Source: Macrotrachela quadricornifera (Eukaryota > Rotifera > Eurotatoria > Philodinida > Philodinidae). Taken from it: a DNA stretch of 64,000 bases. The position numbers and the translations under genes were made by a program. The notes below the pieces were generated by a model. That model was given only the letters and a program-made list of their open reading frames with translations. It was not told where the DNA came from and searched no databases. The DNA lies in contig JAJEKB010019994.1 of NCBI GenBank assembly GCA_022393335.1, positions 36,594 to 100,593 on the forward strand, in the 5' to 3' direction. Below, one piece after another: positions 33,401-44,214 of this stretch; the first letter of the stretch is position 1, and each line of letters starts with the position of its first letter.

Positions 33401-34785
33401 AATGCATGAGTGTCGTTGTCGTTGAAAGAAAATGGAATATTGCTTTCAATTGTCTTTTGCTAATTCAACATTAAATTCAGAAGAATATATCATAAATATG
33501 ATTGGTTAATGAATTATGTATGAAATAGAGTAAAAACCCATTTGTCTTATAATGATACTAGTTTTGAAATAACTTGAAAAGAAAAAAAGGTATAGAGATG
33601 CGATTTTATTTATGAAACAAAAGAGACTTCGGTGCATATATCTATATATAAATTATAGATCAAATAAGATTACTCAAATAGTAAGCATGATGAGTTTTTG
33701 TGAGACTATCTCTATTCGAAAAAGGAAAAGAATATAGACACGCATTATTATAAAAAATGTATGATGATGTTTATCATACTCAAAAACCTGATTCTAAATT
33801 GAAATCTCTAACAACTAAAAGTATATCATTGCTATATGATTTAAAGGACGATCAATGTTCTTTTCCGACATCTAAAATCTCTTTGTTTTTCATGCTGGAA
33901 TCAATTCATGTGTGACTTATAATGATGTTCGAAAGTTTGATTTTGTGATAGCTCTCAATCAGAATTTAATATAGGACTGTAAAGATCTTTAATGAAATCT
34001 TGACAATATAAAAATGTGAAAGAATTTTTCTCATTTTCCTAATTCTAAAAATAAGTTTAATATAATACCTCTCCATTTAATCCGAGTACCATAGTTCTTG
34101 TCTTTTCAGTAATATTTCCCCACCATGCCATACCAATAAGAGTTAGAGATTGTGTTTCATATGTCAATGCTTTAAGACGAGCAATACCTTCTCCAATTAA
34201 TTTTGCTGCTCCATTATTAAGACCTGATGTAATAATCCATGTTCCTAATTAATAAATATTTAATTTAAAAATTTAAATAAAATGTCTAACCTGGTGTAAT
34301 AGCAGCTTCAGCCATACTTGCCATAAATTCTTTTTCAATATTTTCATCCATTGTAAAATATTTTCTTCCACCATAAATACTAATAATTAATTTTGGTTTT
34401 CCATTAACATTGGTCATTAATTCATACATAGCTTCAATATCATTTCGATTTTCACAAGAACAACGTAAAAACTAAATTAAATTTCTTAGATAAAAATTTT
34501 TTTACTATGTATTACTTTTTGAAATGGAAGAGAACAGTAGATAAGATTTTGTAAATTTTTTGTATGATCTTTAACATTCCATTCTTCAAATTTTGGTCTT
34601 TGTTTTGAAATATCTCCAGTAAAACTATGATGACGAATAGGACGTTGACAACCACATTTTTCATTATCCGAAACTTGTTCGACATGTTTATTATATACTG
34701 TGCATTGATGTGATGTAAGTCGATTTTGTTCAATTAATTTCTTTATAGTCTTTGTCCAACGATCTTCTTTTTCATTTTCAACCAT
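27430..34785 (-). CDS. TRPM-type cation channel, 20 exons
   Basis: Joining GT-AG exons keeps one frame for 1239 residues. Exons (high to low): 34785-34516, 34471-34291, 34244-34069, 33459-33330, 32540-32439, 32389-32295, 32242-32169, 32026-31833, 31770-31610, 31555-31274, 30562-29924, 29874-29634, 29442-29330, 29273-29139, 29081-28918, 28444-28342, 28257-28071, 28015-27895, 27839-27616, 27557-27430. Residues 100-345 form the TRPM N-terminal SLOG region (PKLIISIYGG, TWIITSGLNNGAAKL, GVTIMVEGGINP). Residues 555-768 carry the melastatin helical repeats (LLYWAVFTDRIDMVRVLILH, DCINTCY, LPLFGKITCMQ). Six membrane segments and a pore lie between about 870 and 1122 (IFYAPYWFLYSEIGDE; S6 INILLLNLLIAVF). 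A TRP helix follows (INKVENNTKYFWRYQRY, EKPVLPASPI). The C-terminus ends soon after; there is no kinase or Nudix domain. Expected role: plasma-membrane Ca/Na channel. The exon 12/13 junction is the least certain. Confidence 0.88.
32627..33289. mobile_element. MITE with AAGATCTTG repeats in TRPM intron 4
   Basis: The left end ACCCTAGTCGAACATCTTGT is matched by the reverse complement of the right end (TCCCTAGTGAAACATCTTGT). Both ends continue with AAGCAAGATCTTGA and further AAGATCTTG/CAAGATCTT units over about 130-150 bases, including GGTACAAGAT and GGGTACAGAT(A)GTAAAAAG. AAGATCTT is itself palindromic, so the ends are dense in hairpin-forming 8-9-mers. The flanks show TA at each end, compatible with a TA target duplication. 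The element makes intron 4 of the TRPM gene by far its longest. Confidence 0.75.
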
Positions 34786-35725
34786 TTATCGAATTTAAAA
34801 CTATTTATAATCTATTTGAAAATTTGTCAATTCATTCACTTGTGTTCTTTTGAGTAAAAAAGAAGGTAGCTTTTTTTTCTCTTTTATTGATGTGAAAAGA
34901 ATTGGTTGTCAAGCGAGTCTTTTTGTCCATGTGCTCAACAAGTAAAGGAAAAATAAATATAAAAGAAAAAAAAGAATCGATTTTTCTTTCGTTTTACATT
35001 CATCTAGAAAAACGAACTTTTATCGTCCTTTTTTTTTCTTTTTTAAAAAAAGAATAAAGTTGAATAAGTAAAATAAAAATAAAAATTCTTGTTATATGCA
35101 TACCATTATTAGCATCATGTCGAGATTGACACTTTAACCCTTTGGGAACGGTTGGTCCCTTAAGGAGCTATGATAATTCTCTGCTATTTGAATACACAAA
35201 GATTCTTATATGAGATTAGTTTTTTGGTAAATCATTTATTAGAGACTTTTTTGATACAAGTAACGTTCATCTGAGAACTCACTCAGTTCTTTCTCGTAGA
35301 AATCATGTTTTTGAGACTATCAGCAAATCATTTATCTTGTTAAATTAATTGATAGATAATAAGAAGTAACGTCAGATACGCATCAGAGGTGAGCACAGAT
35401 CGACTTTTTCTGTTCTGGCGGATGCTCAATTCTGATACGTACTGTCCACTCCTGATTAGTTTTGGCCAAATTTCAAAGAAAACGATTAAGAATTAAACAC
35501 TTAATAATTAATTGTTAACTAACTAATGAAAGTTAACCTTACATTTCAATTCTCTATTCTTTCCTGTTTCAATCTTAAAATGATTTGATTAAATAATGGA
35601 ATCTTGTTTGTCTTTTTTTTCTATTACGATTGTCTCACTGTTAGCTATTTTTCATTTACTCTTAGATGATTTTTATATGTGTATCCATTTCTTCTTGCTT
35701 AAAGATATTTTTTACATGTAGAGCT
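34786..35725. other. 5' flank of TRPM gene, low-complexity intergenic
   Basis: AT-rich, with T- and A-runs from 34860 to 35080. TTAACCCTTTGGGAACGG at 35134-35151 has the form of a piggyBac terminal repeat, but no inverted partner was found nearby. No gene. Confidence 0.4.
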
Positions 35726-35783
35726 CAGAGATGTCCATCGCGCCGCGGCAGCGGCAGATTTTCAGCCGCGATGGACATCTCTG
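35726..35783. mobile_element. 58-bp hAT-type micro-MITE with 8-bp target duplication
   Basis: Perfect 17-base inverted repeats CAGAGATGTCCATCGCG (35726-35742) and CGCGATGGACATCTCTG (35767-35783) enclose a 24-base GC-rich loop. The 8-mer GTAGAGCT occurs directly on both sides (35718-35725 and 35784-35791). An 8-bp duplication and ends beginning CAG(A/G)G(A/G)TG are hallmarks of hAT transposition. Its GC content contrasts sharply with the surrounding AT-rich DNA. Too small to encode anything. Confidence 0.85.
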
Positions 35784-35791
35784 GTAGAGCT

Positions 35792-36486
35792 CTAATGAAT
35801 GTTAAAAGTTTCAATAAATAACACAAAACGTGTCGGAAAAAAATAAAAACTCTGCATTGTTATCATTCATTTATATTTTTTTATAGATTTATTTTCAATT
35901 TATTTGTCGATTTGATCGATTGCCGAAGAGCGAGCACAAATTTGGATTCGCAATTTGCAATATTTTGAGTTTAAATTATCATAAGAATTCATGAAAATAT
36001 GCGGTGAACAACATAATGATGCACAAATTGTTTGAAAAAAATATCGTTGCTCTTGATTAGTATTATTTCGATAGACGCCTTAGAACTGGCTCTTTCCAAT
36101 GCTGAAATCTCAAGCTCTATAATATGAGAACATTTAGATTTCAAGCTTCGTAATCACTAACGCACATATTGGAATATCCTGCCATGCAAAAAAAACTTGT
36201 TTTTTGAAAATTTATAACTATTGAAACTCATTGAAAGAAATCTACGATGGATAAACAATTTTCAATTTTCTCATCTCATCGAGATGTTCAGATCGACATC
36301 TTGAAATATTCATTGAGTGATAGCTTAGGTTAAATGAGAAAACTTTTTGTCCAATGGAGAGTTGTGATGAGTACCTAACAATAACTGAAAATTTATAACC
36401 AGCTGGTATACAATGCCTTCAAAACCAGTATCTTTTTGTTTTATCGTATTATATATTATGAATCAAAAATAACATTTTTTTTATTA
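35792..36486. other. intergenic, 3' flank of AsaB-like gene
   Basis: AT-rich without ORFs or repeats found by eye. Confidence 0.35.
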
Positions 36487-37326
36487 TTATTCATCATAGA
36501 AAATCAAACAACGAAGTTCAACGCTTTTCTGTTCTTCATTTGGTGTGGAGTCATTGCTATTTTTAAAAGCTGTATGGAAAGCATATTGTGCAACATCAGG
36601 TTTAGTGTCAACTAGTTTAAAGATAAACATTTCATTGGATCGCATTTGGCTTAAATAGTACCATATGTGAGGATTTTGGTCATTGCGAGACAAAAGATAG
36701 GCTGTATAATCTGTATCGATCGTACGAAATGTATACGGCTGAATATCTTTGTTGATATCTATGGAACGATAATCACAAAGTGCCAATGGACTGTTTGTGA
36801 TTGGATTAGGACCCAATGGGCGCCAGACATTGATCGCTTGTATTCGATTTTTCTTCGCTTTTTCTGCTTCTTCTGTGCCAAGGTGTTTTTCTACTAAGCC
36901 TTGAACTGCAATAGAATCGACATCGACGTGAGGATAAATAGCAGGATTTCCGTGAGTGTCATTACACTCTTCCTCAGCTAATAGTGAACTTCGAAAACGA
37001 AAACAATAATGATAAATAATTACACGAGATGCACCGAGTCGCTTCTTGAGAATATCACTGATTTCTTCGAAATAAGTTTTTTGTGCTTCACTATCGTTTT
37101 CAAATTCTTCCTGTATAGAGCCATTGTATTTAATCACTTCGAAGCCATTTGTATCAAGATTGGCACTTTCCTCTTTGCCTCGTAGGTCTTTGATGGTAAC
37201 ATGAATAGGTATCAGTACTAGATTGGATCTTAGTTTTGTAAATGTCGCTTGCGTTACAAACCAAGGAGGACATCCATCTGTCGTAGAAGTGAAATAATTA
37301 ATCTCTTTAATGACGTTATCAGTCAT
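36487..37326 (-). CDS. AsaB/CmcJ-like oxidoreductase (putative hydroxylase/desaturase)
   Basis: Intronless 279-residue ORF. Conserved blocks of the fungal AsaB / GA4-desaturase / CmcJ-like family appear in order: RVIIYHYCFRFR, then YPHVDVDS (candidate metal-binding HxD), AINVWRPLGPNPITNSPLAL and CDYRSID, HIWYYLSQMRSNEMFIFKLV, DVAQYAFHTAF (candidate distal His) and SVELRCLIFYD with the C-terminal Arg. In fungi such enzymes modify small metabolites by hydroxylation or desaturation and are considered non-haem iron, 2-oxoglutarate-type or related; the substrate here cannot be inferred. Length agrees with the usual 260-320 residues. No signal peptide, so probably cytosolic. The family is mainly fungal and bacterial, and absence of introns next to a 20-exon neighbour fits horizontal acquisition (inference). 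Codon use has the A/T bias of the region, so any transfer is not recent. Confidence 0.75.
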   Translation of the reverse strand: MTDNVIKEINYFTSTTDGCPPWFVTQATFTKLRSNLVLIPIHVTIKDLRGKEESANLDTNGFEVIKYNGSIQEEFENDSEAQKTYFEEISDILKKRLGASRVIIYHYCFRFRSSLLAEEECNDTHGNPAIYPHVDVDSIAVQGLVEKHLGTEEAEKAKKNRIQAINVWRPLGPNPITNSPLALCDYRSIDINKDIQPYTFRTIDTDYTAYLLSRNDQNPHIWYYLSQMRSNEMFIFKLVDTKPDVAQYAFHTAFKNSNDSTPNEEQKSVELRCLIFYDE

Positions 37327-40300
37327 TGTGATGAATTGATAACAGTTTGTGCTGATGTTATTATTAGGTCGGGATCAAATCTACTGTTTTATAAATACGA
37401 CGAGATGATGACAGCGCTAGAGAAGAGAATAAGTGAAAATGTAGATGAAAGTATTATACAATAAGAGAAAGAGTGTGCAGTGACGTTATATAACAAGTAG
37501 CACTCATCCGATGGATTCGCTGGTTCTTTTTTGAAAGATAAAAATATATCGCTGTACTTGAAGCAAGAAATGATAATTTAAATCTAATTATAGTTATTCG
37601 ATTGATACTATCACTTTTCATCGCACAGAGAGACTTATGGGTCCTTCACGTTTTCCTGAAAGACTTTCTCCCAGCTGAAGCTACAAATTCAGTTCTAAGT
37701 TGGTCATAATGGAAATGTTTTAGTTCATGACTTCTTATTATTGTCTGTTTTCGTCTCTAATAAAAACTCAGGTTACTGTACTACAAAAGCTATCTTGTAA
37801 CGTCCTGATAAGAATATTTTCTTCCATTCGAATATAACTTTCAGTATTTCTATCAAACTTGCCTTTTAGATTGTAACATATGCATCTCTACAAGTTTTTT
37901 TCATACAAAATAAGAAGGTACAAAAATTAATCGAACATCTTTAGCTGAAATTAGTCGATGTAAACAGCCAAAAGAAAGCTTATCAAAACAGTATCGATTA
38001 ATGACCATATAATTCAATAAAACACAATAGATATCACGCTTACGAACGATGCGCACGACGAAACTTGTGCACGGAACAGGAAATAGGAGTTTAGAACAAA
38101 ATGACCCTTATCGCACGATTATTCTTACCCACATCTACACGTAGTTCCCTTAGAATCAGTGTTCACAAATATTTCCTTCCGAATTATTCAAAATTCTAGG
38201 GACCGATACTTTACCAATTTAACAGTTTTAGATGTTCTCTTCATCCCACTTTTTTATGTCTTTGTCAGTCAGTAAAAATAGTGTAGCCTCTAATAGTTCA
38301 GTTTTTAGTCTACATTCAAGAGAATGCCGAATATGTTGAGTATTGGTCCAACAGGATAATAATCCGCTATACAAAGTAATGCATAAATAGTAGGTTATGG
38401 ATCGGCAGTAAACATCCATCATTTCGCTGGGATCTCGTGCAACATATCACTAGTAGATGAAACATTAGTGTTGAAGTTGTTGATACGAGTGTTGCACTCT
38501 TATATATTTCGTAGCGTAGTTGCAAATATCTTTCTCTTCGAAATAAACTAATAGATACGGAAGTCATATACAACTATCTGTCGAACTATAACAGAACATG
38601 ATAAGAAATCGGAGAAATGCCTAATTTAAGTTCTAATATGAATGAAAATATCCAAAAATCCATCAGCAGCACCTCATAGGCCAAACGACAAAGAATAAAG
38701 TTTTTCTATTACTATAAATTATCACATACATAAGAACTTTCATGTCACTGTGGTAAAATTGTAAAACTTTGTTTTTGCTTTCTTGATGAGTTAGCAGCGG
38801 ATATGAATTTGCACAAATTCAAAATTCATATCTCATATAGTTCAACAGGTATTGAGGTACAGAGATATAGACTTATAATGATGTACAAATATTGGGTTGC
38901 AACATACGTTCTGAGAATTTTTTTTTTATTCGACCATAATGATTTGACTGACAAAGAGAACATATGTAAGTTTACAGAGGAAGAGTTTCTCTATCCAGTG
39001 GTATACATATTATGAAACTTTGTTGTGCATCGTAAAAGAATATCTATATACACGATATTGGATATGTGTCTATCATGGGGTCAAATGTCAAAGTGTATGT
39101 AGAGGATTGCAGATGAGTAAATTTGTGACTGTATTGAAGATCATCAAGTGTCACCAACCTATATCTACTTTCACTACTCTCTACCTTTGACTCAATAACA
39201 GAGGCCCATCTGACATTATGTATATAGATTTTCTTTCACGGTACACAACAATCTTTGAGGGTGAGAGATGAGTTTCATGGGTCAAATTATTATAGACGAA
39301 CGGAAAAAAACTCTCAGAATTTATGTTCCAACCCAGTATTAGATGTAGAGAGATATGAGAGATACAGAAGGGTTAGAGCTATGGAATGGACAAAAAAACT
39401 GTACCATCTGCAACCGGCTTTTGTTGAACATCACGCTTGCTTCACCTAAAATAACGACTTCTCCTTACCCGCGTCCACACTTGGGCCCTGGTCTCTACTC
39501 TAGAAAAGTCTATTCCCCTATCCACACTCTTTCTTACCCTTGCCAGTAGCCCCAAATACCTTTCAGTGGACTCTCACCCTCAAGACCTTGTTCCTGTTCC
39601 TACCCCCTGAAATATTTCCTCATCCTAACCTTTACTGGCATTCTTGCCACTAGCTCCAAAGAGTCTTCCAAAAGTACTTTTCCCCTATCTTCTGTACCTT
39701 TATGGCTCAAATGTTTTTATATTTGTATTTTGTTGCCAAGTGATACTGTTTTATAGAATTCCAATTTGCCATAAAATCGAAGTCTCAACATTAATTTTTA
39801 CCAGTGATAAAAAACAGTTCCAATAACAGTTATCATCTATATTTGTGACAAAACTTTATCTTTTGCCGTTTGCTATAATCGGGTGCTGATTTCACTTTTG
39901 TTCCGATTAATTTTCAAATTAGTATTATGCAGTTGAAGCTTCATTCATATTCGAAATCAAATTAGGCAACTCATAGGAAATCGAAATTTACTCCAAGTTC
40001 GTGCACGAAAATTATTGCGATAGAAAAGATTAATAAATGAAGCTTACTTTAATCTTTCTCACAAATGCAACTATGTTTCTGTATAATTATCAGCCTTTCG
40101 CGAGAATATTGAAGGAAAAATACCTGTATTATTCATCAGCATTTGTTTTTAAACGACTTATAACAAAAACTTACTCGAATTTCTAATTGTAGCAACTGTT
40201 GATGTTTACAAGAATCTATAGAAAATAAAAGTGTCTGTATTTGATTCAGATTCAGAGACGTGAGCGTATAATGTATTGATGTTTGCTTGATGGATGGAGT

Positions 40301-40994
40301 ATTTTTTTTAATTACTTATTGGTAGCTGAAGCAGCCGTTTTCATATATAACATGCTTGAATGATTTTATTACCGTGCCTTTTCCTTCAAACATAAATTGG
40401 AAAGAGAAGCAATTATCATCGCTCGTCAATAGTTTTGATTGATAGTTAATTATTGGTTATGCATATTATCATTCAAGCGGAGAAAGTTCGAAAAAATCAA
40501 CTAAAGGTTATATCAGATAACTCTCCTTCGGACAAAGAAAGAGTCTATTTCTATTAGCTCGTTCTTCTCAATTATTTGCTATCATATCTTAATTTATATA
40601 TCCACGGATAGATTCAAGTTAAACTGCAAATGTATATAAAGTGGCGGACAAAAGTTTAATGCACTCTTAATCTTTTATTAGTCTTTCTTGTTAAGTAATT
40701 CTTTAAAAAAACTCTTCCATACATCATTCGATGTAGAATTGAAAGGGCTACATTTTGGTAAAACGTACCTAAAGCCTCGACTGTTGGGAGGATCATATGA
40801 AAAAAATAAAGTTTGTATGTATGTATATGGCTGTCAGGGTCAAAAGAACGTCGTCTAAAAGGTTAATGGGCACTTGTCTTCCACATGCACTTCCTGTAAA
40901 GTTTGACCACGGTTTCTGACGTCGAAGAATCGATTAGTACTATTAGTTTTTCAATTTTTTCAAATAATTTCTATTGCTGAAAGAAGAGTTTTTT
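37327..40994. other. long intergenic region, no gene recognised
   Basis: Only short ORFs without family resemblance (38228-38573 minus, 38803-39015 plus, 39255-39826 plus). 39430-39660 is a C/T-rich tract. Around 40640-40665 GTGGCGGACAAAAGTTTAAT resembles the inverted-repeat end of Tc1/mariner-type elements, but no partner was found. 40765-40850 is the inverted copy of a dispersed repeat (listed separately). Confidence 0.35.
40765..40850 (-). repeat. dispersed TE-terminus-like repeat, copy 4 (inverted)
   Basis: The reverse complement reads TTTTGACCCTGACAGCCATA, ACATACAAACTTTATTTTTT, TCATATGATCCTCCCAACAG and TCGAGG, matching the shared block of copies at 7263, 8401 and 21235. Confidence 0.5.
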
Positions 40995-41031
40995 TTAACC
41001 CTTCGGGGACCGTGGCCGTATATTTACGGCC
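40995..41031. repeat. piggyBac-type terminal repeat next to a TTAA
   Basis: TTAACCCTTCGGGGACCGTG opens a sequence containing the perfect hairpin GGCCGTATATTTACGGCC (41014-41031). Given the plus-strand piggyBac transposase remains from about 41420, this is the probable 5' end of that element. No inverted TTAACCC partner is visible downstream. Confidence 0.6.
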
Positions 41032-41419
41032 TTGACGTTTCACTTCGAAAAATAAGTTGTTAGGTACACTTAAACGAAGTTTTTATTACAGATTTTTTTT
41101 TCTTTATATCCGGATACGTACCCAGGCGTTATGGATTGATATATCTTCAGTGCATAGAGTTTATTGTATCCCGTCATCTTTTATTTACATGTAACGTCCT
41201 CTATCAGAAGACACTATCACTGATTTTTACGGGACGTGCTATTCAGTTTGCGATGATTCAGTCATATAGGAATATGAAAAGTTGGTATTTTTTTCAATAA
41301 GTGCTAAAATCGAGTACAATCAGACTCTATAGCGCACGTGCGTCGTTCAGTTTGTTTGAAATAATTAGACACTTATACTGGAATATTAATTTCACTCCGA
41401 AACTTTTTAAAATTGGTAT

Positions 41420-42440
41420 GGCGTCCATTCGGACTCGTCTAGTGAGCAAGAATACCAAAGTAACGAATCACATAGTGATGAAGAGGAAGGTGAAGACGAA
41501 AAAGAGATGCAAGATATGAAAGAATCTTATGTAGGACGAACTTGGAGAAGTGATCAATTTTAACCCAAACTATTTAAATTTGACTCAAGCGATTCTGGAA
41601 TTAGTTCTATCTTGCCTAAATCTGATGAAAGCAATCCAATGAATTATTTTCGTTTGATTTTTGACAACACTTTGATGGAGACAGTTGTCGAAGAAACGAA
41701 TAGATATAATGTATCTCTCATGCAAAAGCGAAGCTTATCTAAAACACGTCTACAAGCAATTGAGGCGAATATATCTGAAATGTATACTTTTTTTGCACTC
41801 TATATGTTAATGTCGCATACTAAAAAAAGTCGAATAAAATATTACTGAATCATTGGTCTTAACGTCTATATTTGGAAGTATCATGAGTAGGAATAGATTT
41901 CTTTCACTCTTACGATTACTTCACTTCAATGACAACGAACAACAAACAACTGATGATAACTTATACAAAATAAGGCAAGTCATCGATCATTTACGTGCCG
42001 TCTTTGGTAAGATTTTAGTTCCTTGTCAAAACTTATGCATTGATGAAAGTCTAATCTTGTGAAAAGGTCGGCTTAGCTTCAAGCAATACATCCCATTCAG
42101 AAGAAGTAGATTTCGAATTAAACTATTTTTATTGTGCGATGTACGTACTGGAATTATCTTAGACTTTATTGTTTATATAGGTGCTACTACAGATATCAAA
42201 AAGATTTCCGGGTTGCGAATTTCTGGTTCAATAGCCATGACATTATTAGAACCTTATCTGGATCAAGGTTATAATCTATTCGTAGATAACTGGTTCACAA
42301 GCATCAGCCTCTTTGAGACGTTATTTGAAAGATCAAGTTCGACATTAAAAGGTTTTCATAACCCTCATTATTCAATACCAATAAACCCCATTTTTGGCGA
42401 GCTTTCGTTTCATATGAAATTCATTATGTTTTCTATTTGA
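41420..42440 (+). pseudogene. piggyBac-type transposase, degenerate
   Basis: In the plus frame after TTTTAAAATTGG: HSDSSSEQEYQSNESHSDEE (acidic N-terminus), YVGRTWRSDQF then a stop, ESNPMNYFRLIFDNTLMETV, EMYTFFALYMLMSHTKKSRI. A frameshift follows near 41840, then SIFGSIMSRNRFLSLLRLLH, CIDESLIL, a stop at 42060, KGRLSFKQYIP, LFLLCDVRTGIILDFIVY (first catalytic Asp region), DQGYNLFVDNWFTSISLFET (second Asp). After residue FERSSSTLKG the family sequence ends, so the third catalytic Asp and the C-terminal Cys-rich domain are missing. Two stops, one frameshift and a lost 3' third make it inactive. It retains the 5' TIR at 40995. Confidence 0.85.
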
Positions 42441-43193
42441 AATTTTAGCGTTACTCCTTTCGAATAATATTTTTTCCAATCATATACGAAATATAGTTTT
42501 ATTCATAAAAAACAAAGTAAATTACATTTTGTTCGTAATACAACCAGAAGTTATTGGTACCATTGTAAATAAGGATAATTTGCAGGTAGAAAATATTGTC
42601 TTACTTCTAGAGCACATTTGTAAAATGGTAGCGCTTTCAACTACTCTCGTGTATTGCGATAAATTACATTGATATTATTATAGGTAGTAGTAAAATCTGG
42701 ATAATTTGAAGGAAGCATTTTTTTGTTTGATATTAAGTGATATTCTAAGGAATTCCAACCCGTTTGAACAGTCTTTCAGTTTGATATGTATCGGGCCAAT
42801 AGACATATGTGGTTCCACAAAAGCTGGAACCAAAAACTGAACCGAAACCGTTGAAAAAATAGCTGAGAAACCGCTAAAAGAATCGGAACCGTTGTTCAGA
42901 TATTTGGCTACTTCCGTCACATTTTTTTTTATTAACCCTAGAATGATAAATATTTTCATTCGTTGTGATATGTTCCAATTCTTACACAATTGTACAAAGG
43001 CATTGTTTAGTAAAAGCAATATCAATAATATATATTTGTTTATCAGATGAACGCGTTTTATTATTCAGTTTTTTATTCAGTTCCTTTGTGGCAATGAGAA
43101 AAAAGTTTAAAGCAGCTGAAGAAAAGAGCGTTGTTTTTCCTGATGACGATATTATGTATATCAATATAAATTTGTAACTTGAGAGTAAAATAT
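42441..43193. other. intergenic after piggyBac remnant
   Basis: AT-rich. 42785-42905 has repeated GAACC/GGTTC motifs (GTGGTTCCACAAAAGC, GAATCGGAACCGTTG), possibly part of another decayed element. The ORFs on both strands at 42678-43206 are not protein-like. Confidence 0.3.
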
Positions 43194-43622
43194 ACGTTAT
43201 ATTCAAAATTAATTGAAATGCAGTTTTTTCGTTGAATTTTTGATTAGTTTTTAAAGTTTATTCGTAATATAGTAAAATTTTCAACCTTTTCAGATGATAG
43301 CACGGTCATCATCAGTACAAAAACACAAGACAGAAAAACAAAATATAATACGTAAAAAGATGTTAAATAGAACAATAGATGAAACATCTATACATAACCA
43401 ATACATCAATCCATAGCCTGATATCATCAATCCAAATGTAGAACGTCAGTTTGTACACTTCAGTTCAAACAAAAATAAGAATATAATATTCAAGTTTGTA
43501 CTGATGATGACCGTGCTACCATCTGAAAAGGTTGAAAATTTTACTATATTAACAATAAACTTTAAAAACTAATCAAAAATTCAACGAAAAAACTGCATTT
43601 CAATTGATTTTGAATATAACGT
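43194..43622. mobile_element. foldback element with about 125-bp inverted arms
   Basis: The left arm 43194-43319 (ACGTTATATTCAAAATTAAT, then TGAAATGCAGTTTTTTCGTT to GTCATCATCAGTACA) is matched almost perfectly by the reverse complement of 43498-43622. The spacer is about 178 bases. The left arm has a diverged homologue at about 5193-5340, outside any palindrome. Confidence 0.8.
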
Positions 43623-44214
43623 AGATATTATGTATAAAAAAAATAATGAAATTGAGTTTTTTAAAAGTTGTTTCTATTTCAATAAGTATATTTTTGAACA
43701 TGTTATTTTATATAAAGCTTTTTTGTTTATCAACCTTTTTTGGTACATCTTGAAAAACATACTTTCTCAATAAATATCAAGTATTTATAATAGTAAAAAA
43801 CATAAACAGTTCAAGATACTAAAACATCTGTTCATATATTTGACAATTCAACGGCTCCACGATTCTATCCAATATTTGTGGAACCGCGGACCTCTACTGG
43901 CCAATATTATAACAGGTATTTGCCAGATGTGGATGATCTTGAGGAATTTTTTAAGCTGATTCTAAATGATTTTTGGTAAAATACAAATGCTTTCTAGTAC
44001 TCTATAACTACTCTATAAGATTCGATCGCATTATATATGCGAGTATATTATGGATAAAACGAGAGGATGTTGTGTAACCTTCAACAATGGAAACACAAAA
44101 ATAATTTTAATTTTTTCTTACCGAAAAAATTCCACAATCAGATGCAACTGTCATAAATAAATGAAACTTCATCGCATATTGTTATTTTTCTTTGACAACT
44201 TGACGAAAATAGAG

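Noticed and set aside
34512..34733. 73-residue minus ORF overlapping the TRPM first exon
   Set aside because: Different frame of the exon at 34516-34785; the longer frame joins correctly to exon 2.
35134..35151. Complete piggyBac-type element at 35134
   Set aside because: Only one TTAACCC end is visible; without a partner it cannot be called an element.
40640..40670. Tc1/mariner-type end (GTGGCGGACAAAAGTTTAAT)
   Set aside because: Suggestive, but no inverted partner or transposase was found, so it is only mentioned in the intergenic entry.
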